Origin: Sperchopsis tessellata
Lineage: Eukaryota; Arthropoda; Insecta; Coleoptera; Hydrophilidae
Reading direction: 5' to 3'
DNA length: 28,754 nucleotides
NCBI GenBank assembly: GCA_033557685.1
Contig: JAWQRN010000520.1
Coordinates: forward strand, 1-28,754
Of this stretch, positions 11,325-21,427 are shown in pieces; positions within the stretch are counted from its first letter, which is position 1, and each line of letters begins with the position of its first letter. The position numbers and the translations under genes are program-made. The notes under the pieces were generated by a model. It was not told the DNA's origin and did no database searches. It saw only the letters and a program-made list of their open reading frames with translations.

Positions 11325-12110
11325 TCATAGAATTAATTTGAAAAACTCTTTCCTTAGGATAGCCCCAAGTGAAAAATCTGCCAGGTTGTTATCAGAGTAA
11401 CTCGCTGGCCAGGTGGTAGGAAAATATCTGCTTATTATGTGATTACCGCATGTGTGAATTAATAATTGCTTGACTGGTGTATAAATATGAGGTGCACCAT
11501 CCTGTATTAATATTTTGTTATCAATATCATGATTACGTAAACTTGAAACAACAAAATTCTGAAACATATTAAAATAACATTGTCCGGTAACTGTACCTGT
11601 TGTTTGATGAAGTATATGAATCCACACCAAATCATAATCTTCAAATCATGTAGTCCATGCTGAATGACCGCATGGGGATGATTTTCATACCAAATCCTAC
11701 AATTGTGAATTAACACCTCAGTTAAATTGAAAATGTACTTCGTCGGCCCATAAAATGTTATACAGCCACTGTGGATTAATTTCAATTCCTGCTAAGACTC
11801 GAAGAACGAAATCAAACCTTTTAGGATTTTTCTAAGGATTCGCCAAACCATTGTGAACTCATCTGGAGAAGTTTTGCTACTTAATTCGCACTACATATTC
11901 CATAGGTATTATTTTCATTTATTTCTTTAGTCTGAAGTAAAATTTCAGTAACATTAATATCATTAGTTATATTAGACCTTCCAGACATTTTTGCATCAGT
12001 AGCAGAACCAATTTTTTTCAAATTTGTCAATTCACTTTTTGTAAGACTGTGAACTACACTCTTAACTTCTTGTGCATACATAGCGTCACTGAATAAGACC
12101 GATTCTAAGT
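11325..12110 (-). pseudogene. mariner-like transposase relic
   Basis: Minus-strand pieces in family order. The N-terminal part (11881-12081) contains LKKIGSATDAKMSGRSN, matching the 'GSvxDAxRSGRPS' linker. Positions 11507-11785 contain HNCRIWYENHPHAVIQ and LKIMIWCG, which follow the first catalytic Asp in this family; the Asp itself is not clear here. Positions 11325-11630 contain TGTVTGQCYFNMFQNFVV, then ILIQDGAPHIYTPV with the second catalytic Asp. Next come FPTTWPASYSDNNLADFSLG, where the third Asp follows 40 residues later. Frameshifts separate the pieces. It is a different subfamily from the 12467-14533 element, judged by its sequence around the second and third Asp. No terminal repeats were assigned. 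Confidence 0.82.
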
Positions 12111-12464
12111 TGCAGTCAAAATCATTTTAAAACACAGCAAATTTTGAGTGATTTAAAAATTCAATAAACAAGAAATTGACTTTTGAAAGATTATCAACAA
12201 ACCTATTGCCATGGCATCCAAAACGAGAAAAGCTTTACTAATACAAATGTTTTTATTTTATGTATAGTTTATTTATTGATTCAACTACAAGTTAATTATT
12301 TTGAACAAGATTCCGTTTTTCATTTGCTTATTTGTTGAGTTTTTCAAGTTATGGCTATTTCAATACGTATCTTTCTTAAGAACAAACTTGTATATTAAAA
12401 TTGTCTACCCTATTACAAAAGTTGATGGCGGGGAAGAAGCTGATAATTGAATGCAAGTTGGAGC
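12111..12464. other. AT-rich sequence, no gene recognised
   Basis: Lies between two mariner-like elements. No open frame or repeat supportable. Confidence 0.5.
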
Positions 12465-12466
12465 TA

Positions 12467-12942
12467 CATAGGAGAATATATGAATATTGATTCAAACAAT
12501 TAAGAACTATCTGAACAGTTGTAGGGTGTCATCTATAATTTCTGAATACTACTAAAAAAACAATTGCCTGCATAGGTCACGTGATATAAGAATGTAGGTG
12601 ATTTTTTTAACGGAAACACATATATTTTTACAATTTCTTTCAGATATTTTTTTCTGATTTCAAATATTTAAGAGTTGATAGGCCTAGCTGTAATAGTTTT
12701 TAAAATATACTTTGGCTGATAATGTATGACACTATTGTTACTTTATTACCATGGTTGTTGTTTGATATTTGTTAGTTTTATTTCATCAAAATGGATAACA
12801 TAGAAGCCGAAAAGTTTGATATATTTTCCCTTTATTTAAATATACCCAAATCGCCCAGCTCTCAATGAAATCACATTTTTGAATACTTGTAGAAATTTGA
12901 GATATACTAACAGCCATAAAAGAAAAATTCGTAGCACTACAT
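12467..12942 (+). repeat. left long terminal inverted repeat of the mariner-like element
   Basis: Matches the reverse complement of 13981-14533 through ordered anchors: gtagggtgtcatctat, acaattgcctgcat, ctagctgtaatagttttt, accatggttgt, atttcatcaaaatgg, acccaaatcgcccagctc and agatatactaacag. The outer 40 bases are the most decayed. Confidence 0.88.
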
Positions 12943-13072
12943 TTTGCAACTGCATGAGGGTTTATAAACTATAAAAATTGTTCAAAATGGCCACCATTAT
13001 TTAAAACACAAAGTTCATATCATCTTCTTAAATTTTGGGGGCAGTTTAAAACAGCGTTATTGTTGTCCCAGT

Positions 13073-13810
13073 TTAAATCATAAATTTATGCCCTAATCTA
13101 TTTCTAATAGTTTCAACACTCTGATTAAAATTATTATTAACTTTGTCCTTTAAAAATCCCCACAAAATTGCATCCAAAGGTGTTATATAAGGGCTGTTTG
13201 GTAGCCATGGAATGGGTCCGTCATTACCAATCCAAAAGTCATATTGACCATTTAAATGCTCCCAAACATTGAAAATATTATGTATGGGTTCTCCGTCCTG
13301 TTGCCAAATTATGTGATGAAGCTCTTCAGCAGAAAATTGTTGATCCAAAAGCTGTCTTACCTCTGGAAGAATCATTTCTAGATATGTTTCCCGTCTTAAG
13401 TTATAATAAAAAAATTTAGGCCCTACAATTTTATTTAGGAAAATACCACTCCAAACTGTAATAGATTTTTTACCGGACTATTTAATTGAACCAACTGTTC
13501 TTTTTCGTTGATTTTTGTTCTCCCATGAACGTCTCTATTTTCTGTTAAAAGCCCTGCTGTGGAAAATGACGATTCATCTGTCCATAGGATGCGTTTGAAC
13601 AAGTTAGGATTTTCGTCCAATCTTCGGAGCATTTGCTGGTAAAATTCCAATATTTTCCGCTTTGATTTTCTGTAAGCTCCTGAGCCCGTAATAATTTGTA
13701 AGGCCTATATTCAAGTTTTTTTTCACGCTCTTTGAATTTTTGAATAACTTTTTTGAGTATCACTTGATGCAGCACGTAAACTTGTTTCAGCATTTTCTAA
13801 AACAAATTAT
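13073..13810 (-). pseudogene. mariner-like transposase relic between the long inverted repeats
   Basis: N-terminal to C-terminal: a helix-turn-helix remnant (ENAETSLRAASSDTQKSYSK, about 13750-13806), then the EYRPYKLLRAQELTEN block that precedes the catalytic core (about 13670-13720). Positions 13435-13650 hold LDENPNLFKRILWTDESSF with the first catalytic Asp. Positions 13073-13375 hold IIWQQDGEPIHN (second Asp), WIGNDGPIPWLPNSPYITP and LDAILWGFLKDKVNN (third Asp). The second and third Asps have 40 residues between them by my count; intact relatives of this type have 41, so one residue is probably lost. All three acidic residues survive, yet at least two frameshifts and a gap between 13375 and 13435 break the protein. 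The N-terminal end is not resolved. Confidence 0.88.
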
Positions 13811-13980
13811 TTACATGGTCAAATATCTCAAAGAGGGTAGCAGAATACAGATTTTACTCAGAAAGGTTTTGTTTTTAAATAAACGTTTAAACAAGGGGTG
13901 CGGAAAAACTTTATCTGAGTAAATTATATTATAGTTACCTTCAAAATTAATAAAAATAGCAAGATCTTCATTCTCGTTAG

Positions 13981-14533
13981 ATCTAGTGCTATTAATTTTT
14001 CTTTTAAGACTGTTAGTATATCTCAAATTTTATAAGTATTCAAAAATATGTTGTCACTTGGAGCTGGGCGATTTGGGTACAATGCTATGTTCTCTTCTTT
14101 ACTTTATTGTTATTTTTAAATAAAGGGAAATTTTAAACTTTTCAGTTTCTATGTAAACCATTTTGATGAAATAATACTAACAAATTACAACCATGGTAGT
14201 AAAGAAACAATGTTGTCATATATCATCAGCTAAATCCAACTGCACTTCTGTCAGTAACAAGCTTTAAAATAATGCATATTTAGAGCATTTTCAAGGCTCA
14301 ATATGTTCAAAACTATTACAGCTAGATCTATTAACTTAAATATATTTGAAATTAGAAAAAGAGGATCTAAAAGAAAATATAAAAATATACAGGTGTTCCC
14401 TCTAAAAAAATCACTCATGCAGGCAATTGTTCTTTTAGTAGTATTTAAAAAATATATAGATGAAACCCTACAAGTTTGTTTATAGCTCTTCTAACAAAAG
14501 AGTTAAGGGTCGGTCAATATATAGTGTACCCTG
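13981..14533 (-). repeat. right long terminal inverted repeat of the mariner-like element
   Basis: Longer than the left arm because of indels, including about 30 extra bases between the ccctttattt and acccaaatcgcc anchors. The outer end accctg matches the conserved CAGGGT-type tip. Confidence 0.88.
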
Positions 14534-14535
14534 TA

Positions 14536-15045
14536 CACACCCCGATTAAATTGCAAGAAATGTTCGAAGAACTAAATACCACCAGTAATGAATTAAATAT
14601 ATATATATATATTTCTTAAGGTTGTTGATACCACGGATGAAGATGAGTCAGGAGATTTGTGAAGATGCATTTTTCATCAATGTGTGTTGTCCATTTTGAT
14701 ATAGACAGGTGAGACAGGGAACTTCAATCTTGCTAACACCCAAAAAATTTGAACAACTCAAAGAAATATTCAGAAGTACATGGTGGGGATATTAATTCAT
14801 GGGAAGTTATGGTTTGAATACATAAGAACACAGGATATTTTTGAAATTATTATTGCAGTGTTTTCCAAAGTAGTATTAATTTAATGTTTCATAATTAAAA
14901 AAAAACTGTTGCAAGGGAAAATCAAAATTGAACTCTCGTATATCGATGAACAATATTGATAAACATTGAATGACTTTTATTATTAAAACGATAAATTGTC
15001 TTTTTGAGTCAACAGTTTGCCTTTTCCTTTAGTTGAATATATAAT
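14536..15045. other. AT-rich sequence, no gene recognised
   Basis: Contains a short TA run (about 14596-14612) and otherwise no supportable feature. Confidence 0.5.
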
Positions 15046-15095
15046 AGATTTTCTTAAATGCAATAGTGGACAAAACCTCATCATTATTTAGAGTA
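15046..15095 (+). repeat. decayed fourth copy of the dispersed tail motif
   Basis: gattttcttaaa, gcaatagtggacaaaacctc and atcattatttagag align block by block with 4115-4172 (gattttccttgaaaa, gcagcagtggacgaaacgtc, gcacttttcagag). The core is degraded, so membership is probable only. Confidence 0.5.
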
Positions 15096-15479
15096 ACTAG
15101 GGATTCTAACTGGAAACAAATATTTTATTTACACTTATCATGGAAGTCTTCTATATTCTACCATTTTCTTCACGTTAGCAAGTTTTGTATTCATCATATT
15201 CAGGTAACCATTTCTAGGAAAAGGTGGGGAAATAGCTTCATAACCACTGTGCTTGGCATATTTTGTAAATTTTGCATCTCTGGAATTGATTATTGATGTT
15301 GGCAAGGCCTTGCTTATATAATAAAGAACTTGAGCATATTTACCATAATTTACAATATTTCTTTTTAATTTTGATATGTAAAAATATAAGTAGCCTCAAT
15401 AAACTGATCTCAATGTGAATGCATTATCTTAAAATATGATTAGGTATAAATAATGATTGATGTATAAAATGTCTCAATA
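15096..15479. other. AT-rich sequence, no gene recognised
   Basis: The 76-codon open frame here (15066-15296, +) begins inside the decayed tail motif and has no recognisable domain. Nothing else is supportable. Confidence 0.45.
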
Positions 15480-16045
15480 AACTTCAAAACTTCATGGTAT
15501 AATTTTGGAAATTCGTCTTCAATTCCATCCACAGTGAGAACAAATCTATTATCTCATATGCATCTCGTCACCCATCGTAAGCTTCAAAATAAATCTCCTT
15601 CAAAGGATGCTCATACTTGGCTGTTAATATTCAGCCTAAATAAACAGTCAAGCTCTTCCATGCAATAAAAAACAAAAGTAATAAAAATGTCCCCAAACTA
15701 GAGCTCTATGGCACACAGGGCATAGAAAGCTATCTTCATGATCGTTTACAACTTGCTGATCTTTTGTGACTTGCATTATTTCAATCGACTGCTCCTCATC
15801 TGGTAAGATCACATTACTCATAAAGCAGATCTCCTACCGTTCTTTCCTCTAATTTAAAAAGCAGCAGTTCATGACTCACCACTTCAAAGGCCTTTGTGAG
15901 ATCAACATTGATGCCGGCATGTTTCCCTTCATTCAATCCAGTATAAATTTGACACAAAATGCTTTGTAGCGCAGTGAACGTGGATCTACCCGTTCGAATG
16001 CCATGCTGTACAGAAGTAAAAGTTAATAGATGATATGATATTAAC
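15480..16045 (-). pseudogene. Jockey-like LINE reverse transcriptase fragment
   Basis: Minus-strand residues SVQHGIRTGRSTFTALQSIL (about 15955-16015) match the 'QFGFRKGRST' block, and NVDLTKAFEVVSHELLL (about 15855-15910) matches RT region A with its Asp. A frame-shifted piece (CVP, stop, SSSLGT, then FLLLLF; about 15665-15710) corresponds to the 'GVPQGSxLGPxLF' block. The FADD box and thumb are not recognised further left. The coding match ends near 16020-16045, just beside the hAT-like end at 16046, so that insertion probably cut this LINE. I could not find the LINE's continuation beyond 21427. Confidence 0.8.
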
Positions 16046-16081
16046 CAGGGGTTCTTAAACTTTGTTGTGTTGCGGACCACT

Positions 16082-17572
16082 ATTCCCAATTTCATTTCGT
16101 TCAACTTTTTTGTTTGATTGTCGTTTGACTTTTGTTTGAATATCGTTCGACTAGTGTTGATTTTCGATGAGTTAGCACATAAAGTGGAAGGCTTGTGACA
16201 TTTATATAATATACTGTGATTGGTACAACGAAACATAACATGAATGCAAGAACATGCACACACCTAATAGCAATGCAGTCCCTGTCGACACATAAAACAT
16301 TTTTTAATTTAGAAGAAATACAGGAAAAATTTAGTACGTCGTATATTTAACAAGTAAAAAAATAAAATAATATGTGTAACAAGCATAATTTATCAAATAT
16401 AAACTCATTTCAATAACAAAAGCAACCATTTTTTAATTAAATATTTATATTAGTCAATATTATGATAACAGTCCTTAGTAGCTCTATTAATTTAATCTCT
16501 TTTGTGAAGAACTTGGAGCAAAGCTCATTTCTATTGCTAATTTTAAACATAACATAAAATAAACCAGTTTTAGATGGAATATGTATACATATATAGATAT
16601 TCTACACCTAGTTAAGAAACATATAATAAGCAGTAGCCTTGTTATTTAATTTAAGTGAATTTGTTTAAATATTGAACATAAAATAGTGCGAATAGTAATA
16701 TTCCAACCTTAAATCTGTTAAAAATTGACAGTCAGTTCAACTCCGGATACTTGAGAATGGTTAACTTGAATTGGTAATTGAAAAGGAACTCATTCTCATG
16801 TTATTATGTGAATTGGCAGCAAGTGACAACTATTTAGATTATCGCTAAATGTAGTGTAACCTCAAAATAATAATATTATTGGACCGTGTAGTTAATTCTG
16901 TGAAAAGTCGAAGCCTGTTGTGCAGGAAGTATAAATGAAAATAATTTATCAGTGAGTAATGGGAGATTGAAGTAGTCAAAATGCAAACCAAGAAAGATTC
17001 ATTGAGAATAATCAAGAAAGGAATGCACCTCTCAAAACCAAGGTGGTGGAAATACAGAATATCAACAATGTCTATAGTAGTAGAAATTAAAAAGTTAGCT
17101 ATGGTGGCCATAAGACCAGTTGTCCAAATCATGACTAAAGATACACCGAATTAACTTGGACAATAAATGTGAAAGTGCTGTTGGTAGAATGGCAATTGTG
17201 AAGGTTTTCGTAGTTGCCATGACTACAAAATTAATTAGAATAGGGACTATATTGATGGGGGCTGCAGCAAAAAACCAAGGAAAAAATAAACACAGATAAG
17301 AGCAGTAAACAGATAAACAAAAAAGAAAGTAATATGAAAGTTGAAAATATCATAATGTACAGGTTCTGCAAAGGAAGTTCAGTTGAAGAAGATGAACATA
17401 AATTTATTTTAAAGAAGAATCAAAGCCTCCCTTGAACTGCTGAAAAAGATGAGGCCTGAGAAGAACAATAACCAGGTCTTGCAGATCTGCAACATGCTCC
17501 AAGAACTGGTTGAGAAATTAATAAAGGCTTATCTAAACTTGTAAAACCACATGGCTCAATATGAGTGAACCA
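16082..17572. other. hAT interior, no confident gene
   Basis: AT-rich. The last part (about 17400-17550, +) has an open Lys/Leu/Glu-rich stretch (KKMRPEKNNNQVLQICNMLQ and following), coiled-coil-like, that could be a remnant of a retrotransposon ORF1 preceding the RT fragment at 17605. This is speculative. The open minus frame at 16845-17132 shows no domain. Confidence 0.35.

Positions 17573-17575
<3 letters not shown>

Positions 17576-17604
<29 letters not shown>
17576..17604. repeat. (TA)n microsatellite at the LINE junction
   Basis: About 14 TA units. They run directly into tctatctcgg, which starts the recognisable LINE coding sequence. Confidence 0.95.
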
Positions 17605-18190
17605 CTATCTCGGACACCAAATAAAACTTAGTACAGATAATCAAGCAACGGAGATCACCAGAAGAGTAAGACAAAGCTGGGCTGCATTCAGCAAACTTAG
17701 GTACATACTGAAGAACTCAGACATACCATATTGCCTGAAACGAAAAGTAAACAATATGGGTATATTACCCATTGCAACATATGGACTAGAAACTATGTCA
17801 TGGACCGTGAAAAGTACCAATAATTTAAGAACCTGTCAACGGGCGATGGAGCGTGCAATGTGTGGCATAATCAAATCAGACGACAAACTCAAGTCAAAGA
17901 TGTGATCGAGAGAATTGCTGAGCTTCAGTAGAGGTGGGTGGGGCATGTGAGCAGGGAAAAATCAACAAATGTACGCACAGAATTACACACTGGAGGCCAA
18001 AAATCATAAAACGAAGTATTGGAAGACGGCAGAAAAGATGGCCCGATGACATCAAACAGATCGCGGGAAATAAATGGCACCAAGTCGCTAAAGAAAGGGA
18101 CACATGGAAGTCTAAAGAAGGCCTACCTCCAGCAGTGGACAGATACAGGCTGAAGACAAGAGAGAGAGAAGAGTCATACAGCAAATAAAA
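17605..18190 (+). pseudogene. RTE-like LINE, C-terminal part of the reverse transcriptase polyprotein
   Basis: Starts at YLGHQIKL with later ITRRVRQSWAAFSKLRYIL, the thumb region of RTE-type LINEs (family form: YLGQxI, RRIRxxWAAFGKL). Then come PIATYGLETMSWTVK and LRTCQRAMERAMCGI (family: 'TYGxETWxLTK', 'QRAMERxMLGI') up to 17900. After a frameshift, DVIERIAELQ with RWVGHVSREK and then RRQKRWPDDIKQIAGNKWHQ (about 17900-18095) match the conserved C-terminal 'WAGHVAR...GRPxxRWxDDIxxIAG' region. Everything upstream, including the endonuclease and the RT catalytic boxes, is absent, so it is 5'-truncated. At least one frameshift and a stop make it non-functional. Confidence 0.88.
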
Positions 18191-18399
18191 ATTAGGTTTG
18201 AGTCAGTACTATCCATTTAGCAATGTAAAATTTAACCTTAAAGGAAAAATTTAAAAATCAATTGATTTTTGCACGGTAAGAAAGTTTACACACATCTTAT
18301 TATGTCATATGAATGTATGTGGTATATACAAATTGATTAAACGGAAATGGTATCACATAAAAAATTAAGGAGGAGTTTGTACAAAAATACTATAATGAT

Positions 18400-18840
18400 A
18401 TAAGTGATATTGATGTGGAGGTATCTTTTTTTATATTTAATATGTCATACTTCCTGTAAAAAAGAATACTAATGATAGAACAATACTGGACAAATGCAGA
18501 ATATATGGCTAGTACAGCATTAGGATTCAAAAAGTTTCGCAATGTAGTTACGACAAATGTCAGCAAAATACCAGAAATCAAATTTGACACCAAGATCCTT
18601 GATATTGTCATGAGCCCGAGGGAAGTTTGAGTTTTTGTATGGAACATTGATGGGGCCTAAGTTTTGCATTTCTAATGTTATGATTCTAGTAATTTGAATC
18701 ACTCCAATCTTGAAGTTCGCTTACAACAATCTGGAGAGATATACAGGTATAGTTATCTTAAATACAACCACGCATTTTGAGATCATTAGCAAATAGTAAT
18801 TTTTGATTATCAGAGGAATGTGCCTATTCACGTGTTATCT
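18400..18840 (-). pseudogene. Jockey/I-like LINE reverse transcriptase fragment (FADD box to thumb)
   Basis: Read leftwards. KLLFANDLKM (about 18770-18800) is the RT catalytic box with the first Asp changed to Asn. SELQDWSDSN follows (family: 'DLxxLxxWxxxNxL'). NIKDLGVKFDFWYFADICRN (about 18540-18600) matches the 'IKDLGVxFDxxLxFxxHI' block. FLNPNAVLAIYSAFVQYCSI (about 18470-18530) matches 'FTNPxxLxxLYxxLVRSxLEY'. Frames shift between pieces. The upstream RT domains are missing, so this is an isolated fragment inside the hAT-bounded nest. Confidence 0.82.
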
Positions 18841-19030
18841 CTGAATCTTAACACCTTCGCTGCTGTGTATCTAAAGCTGTATGAGATTGTGGAGTGCAGC
18901 ACATATACGATATTTTTAATAACAATGAAACACAAATGTGATTTTACATATTAAATGTTGTTTTTTAAATTAAGCAAAATATATGTTAAAAGTATAACTT
19001 AGTAGAAAGTGGAAATTTCGATATTTTATG
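18841..19030. other. short AT-rich spacer
   Basis: Separates the LINE fragment from the Penelope-like pair. No feature supportable. Confidence 0.4.
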
Positions 19031-19268
19031 GGTCATATTTTATAATTTGAAAATTAAAAAAATATTGTCGTTTAACAAATTTTTTAATTTATATCATGCC
19101 GTGACCGGTTTCGACCACACTAGGTCATTCTCAAGCTAAAAGACAATACAATAATTAGTGACTTACAAGATAATTAATTAAAACCGCATTCCCACCTTTG
19201 TGAGTTAGTGAAGGCAACAACACAAACTATCTGGTGCCACCAAACCTACAACTGCAGGACGAGGAATT

Positions 19269-19694
19269 TTAAATGATTGGAGGTGAAATTGGAATTGTAG
19301 GATTTGTTAAGGTTAAGAATAAGACTGAATCAACTGCTGAGATATATCTCAAGGCATTTGGCAATATCCAATTTCTTACTCTTGAGATATCTATGAAGGA
19401 TGATAGGATTATTAGGATTGGGTTCATGACTGCAGGATAGAACATGACAGGCGAAGTTATAGTCATCGGTGCCATATTTAATGTAGCGAAGGTGTTCCTT
19501 ATAACGCATGTTAAAGGAATGCTCAGTTTGTCCAATATATTTCGCTCCATACTCACACTGTTAGTTTTGGGATCAATCTGATCTTTGTTCATCACCAGCA
19601 TATTGTGTAGAGACCTACTAGGGCGATAGATGATTTTGGCGTCATCATGAACCGCTCTAAGTTTTTGTTGCAATATTTTAGGAAACGTATCCAT
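19269..19694 (-). pseudogene. Penelope-like element, RT-EN linker and GIY-YIG endonuclease (left copy)
   Basis: Minus-strand RAVHDDAKIIYRPSRS then HNMLVMNKDQIDPKTNS (residues about 13-46) is the linker region that ends the RT in Penelope-like proteins. A frameshift follows at about 19560. In the next frame, EYGAKYIGQTEHSF with MRYKEHLRYIKYG is the 'YIG' half of the GIY-YIG nuclease with its conserved Arg. SHEPNPNNPIILHRYLKSKK then KCLEIYLSS continue the domain to about 19330. The final part contains a stop. The upstream RT is missing. By homology the nuclease nicks DNA for target-primed insertion. The frameshift rules out activity. Confidence 0.85.
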
Positions 19695-19799
19695 GGAAGC
19701 GATTGAAAATATAAGAGCTAGGAGAAGGTTGGGAAACTGGATAATAAAGATATTGAAAAATGTTTTTCGATTTCATACCATAGGCCTTTCACCCTGGTA

Positions 19800-20145
19800 G
19801 AACTCCATACAACATGCTGGTTATGATCAAAGATCAACTTGACCCAAAAACCAACAGTGGGGTGAATCTCCTGCTCTGTATGTGTGGAGTGGAATTAATT
19901 GAACAAACTGGACGTTTCTTAATACACGATATAAGGAACACCTTCACTGCATCAAATACACCACCAAAGTCTCTAGCTTCGCCAGACATGTTGTGCCTTG
20001 CAGTCATGAACCCAACCCAAATAACCCTATCATCCTTCATAGATATCCCAAGGGTAAGAAATTAGATATTGCCGAATGCCTTGAGATATATATCAGCAGT
20101 TGATCCAATCTTATTCTTAACCCACACTTATCTCCAACAGGCCAA
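19800..20145 (+). pseudogene. Penelope-like element, GIY-YIG endonuclease (right copy)
   Basis: Plus strand: NMLVMIKDQLDPKTNSGVN (about 19810-19866) equals the linker of the left copy. CGVELIEQTGRF follows, where the YIG motif is degraded to LIE. After a frameshift, FARHVVPCSHEPNPNNPI and LDIAECLEIYISS (about 19975-20100) match the left copy residue by residue. The tail from about 20145 to 20385 is the inverted arm described for the pair. It starts a few codons later than the left copy. Confidence 0.85.
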
Positions 20146-20385
20146 TTCCTTGCCCTGCAGTTGATAAGTCTGGTGGCACCGGCTAGTATGTGTAGTTGCC
20201 TTCACTAATTTACAAAGGTAGAAATGCGGTTTTATTTAATTGACTTGTAAAACGCTAATTATTGTACTATATTTTAGCTTGAGATTGACCTAGTGTGGTC
20301 GATACCGGTTTCGGTATGATGTGAATGAAAAACATTGTGGAACGACAATATTTTTTTTATTTTTTAAATTATAATATAAGAAATA

Positions 20386-21340
20386 TGTTCATAAATGTGT
20401 GGACAAAGCTGATTGACGTATATTAGATTTAGAAGTCTTTTTAGTCAAAAATTAAAGACAATGCAATAGAAAGTGCTTTTCATTTTATTACTAAAAAATA
20501 AATACAAATGCACAAAATATGCCTGAAGTATTGGCCTGATTTTCGTATGAATCATATATTTTAAAATCTAAGAAAATTATGACCAAAATGCAAAGATTAG
20601 AATTTGATGAGTATTTAACCTCTATCTATATGTGGGTGTCATGAAGTACACTTCCATCTAATGCCAAATGAATACTAACCATACAATCTTACTTCAGTTC
20701 CAACCGCGAAATGAGGTCATACTCATATGAGAATGAATGCGAGTGCCGCCAACTGGCATCACCTGCTGCGAATGTATTAAGAAATATTTGACCATTTGGT
20801 AAAAGGCTATTTAAATGTTGTTTAAGTTATTGAAATGTGCTTGTTATTAACAACAGTATAATTAATATTTCAGTGAATCTACAATCCCCGTAAGCTCCAT
20901 AATTAGTGTACCTATACGAAGTAATATGCCTAAATAAATGATAGGCCAATGTGGGTTTACAGATGTAAAGTTCTAATGTTATGTAAAATTACCTCTGTAA
21001 AAAATAAATTTGTTTATTAATGTATAACAAAAATTAACCTATCTAGACAAGTATCAAGTAAGTAAAACTGAAATAAAAATGTGCGTGTTACAGTTCCTAA
21101 AATTTAAATATAATTAAAAGATAATCGCATAAAATTACCAACATAAAACATGTGTATTAACGCTTGACAACATTAACACATAGAAAGTGATTTAAGTGAA
21201 TTTGACATAAATAATCACATGTTGAAAACAGTAAGAACGATAATTATCAATAAAAATGTGTAATCTGAAATAAGTTGAGTAAGACACAAAGAATATCCAA
21301 TCATATCAAGCAAAGCCACCAATACGTTGTGCCATTCATG
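20386..21340. other. hAT interior on the right, no gene recognised
   Basis: AT-rich, no open frame of note. A less AT-rich patch at about 20700-20775 has no recognisable protein. Confidence 0.45.
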
Positions 21341-21427
21341 TTAATTCAGAATTTGTGGCCCTGCGGACCACTAGGAAGTAACCTGCAGACCACCAGCAGT
21401 CCGCAGACCATAGTTTAAGAACCTCTG

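Larger units (their letters stand above)
12467..14533 (-). mobile_element. complete but inactive mariner-like transposon with long terminal inverted repeats
   Basis: A 2067-bp element bounded on each side by TA (12465-12466 and 14534-14535), the usual target duplication of Tc1/mariner elements. The right tip read inwards is cagggtacactatatattg; the left tip cataggagaatatatgaat is a decayed match. Between the arms lies one transposase relic on the minus strand. The arms continue inwards for hundreds of bases, far beyond the roughly 30-bp ends of most mariners; several Tc1-like elements are known to have arms of this size. All transposase frames are broken, so it cannot be autonomous now. Confidence 0.85.
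19031..20385. mobile_element. head-to-head pair of 5'-truncated Penelope-like retroelements
   Basis: Two copies of the same element point outwards from a junction near 19740-19800. Each has the end of the polyprotein (GIY-YIG endonuclease) followed by about 180 bases of 3' tail. The outer arms (about 19031-19275 and 20145-20385) are inverted repeats: aaaatattgtcgtt, cgaccacactaggtca, tctcaagctaaa, acaataatta, aaaaccgcatt and agtgaaggcaac all recur in inverse order. The reverse transcriptase parts are absent. Penelope-like elements are often found truncated and in inverted pairs, so the layout fits the family. Confidence 0.85.
16046..21427. mobile_element. hAT-like element or nest bounded by inverted CAGGGGTTCTTAAAC ends
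   Basis: The left end caggggttcttaaacttt continues to gttgcggaccac. The right end, reverse complemented, reads cagaggttcttaaactat and continues to tctgcggac and ggtccgcag. This CAGNGGTTCT...GACC style is typical of hAT transposon ends. The 5.4-kb interval contains other insertions (LINE pieces and the Penelope-like pair). I see no hAT transposase. The 8-bp flanks (atattaac and tttcaaat) do not match, so either they decayed or these are two separate copies. Confidence 0.5.

Noticed and set aside
16845..17132. Minus-strand 95-codon frame resembling membrane segments
   Set aside because: Hydrophobic appearance follows from AT-rich sequence; no family motif, no splice or start context.
17894..18184. 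Minus-strand open frame with hydrophobic stretches
   Set aside because: Antisense of the RTE-like C-terminal region on the plus strand.
18844..18870. piggyBac-like end (TTAACACCTTCGCTGC)
   Set aside because: The start resembles piggyBac tips, but there is no partner end and no TTAA on a second side nearby.
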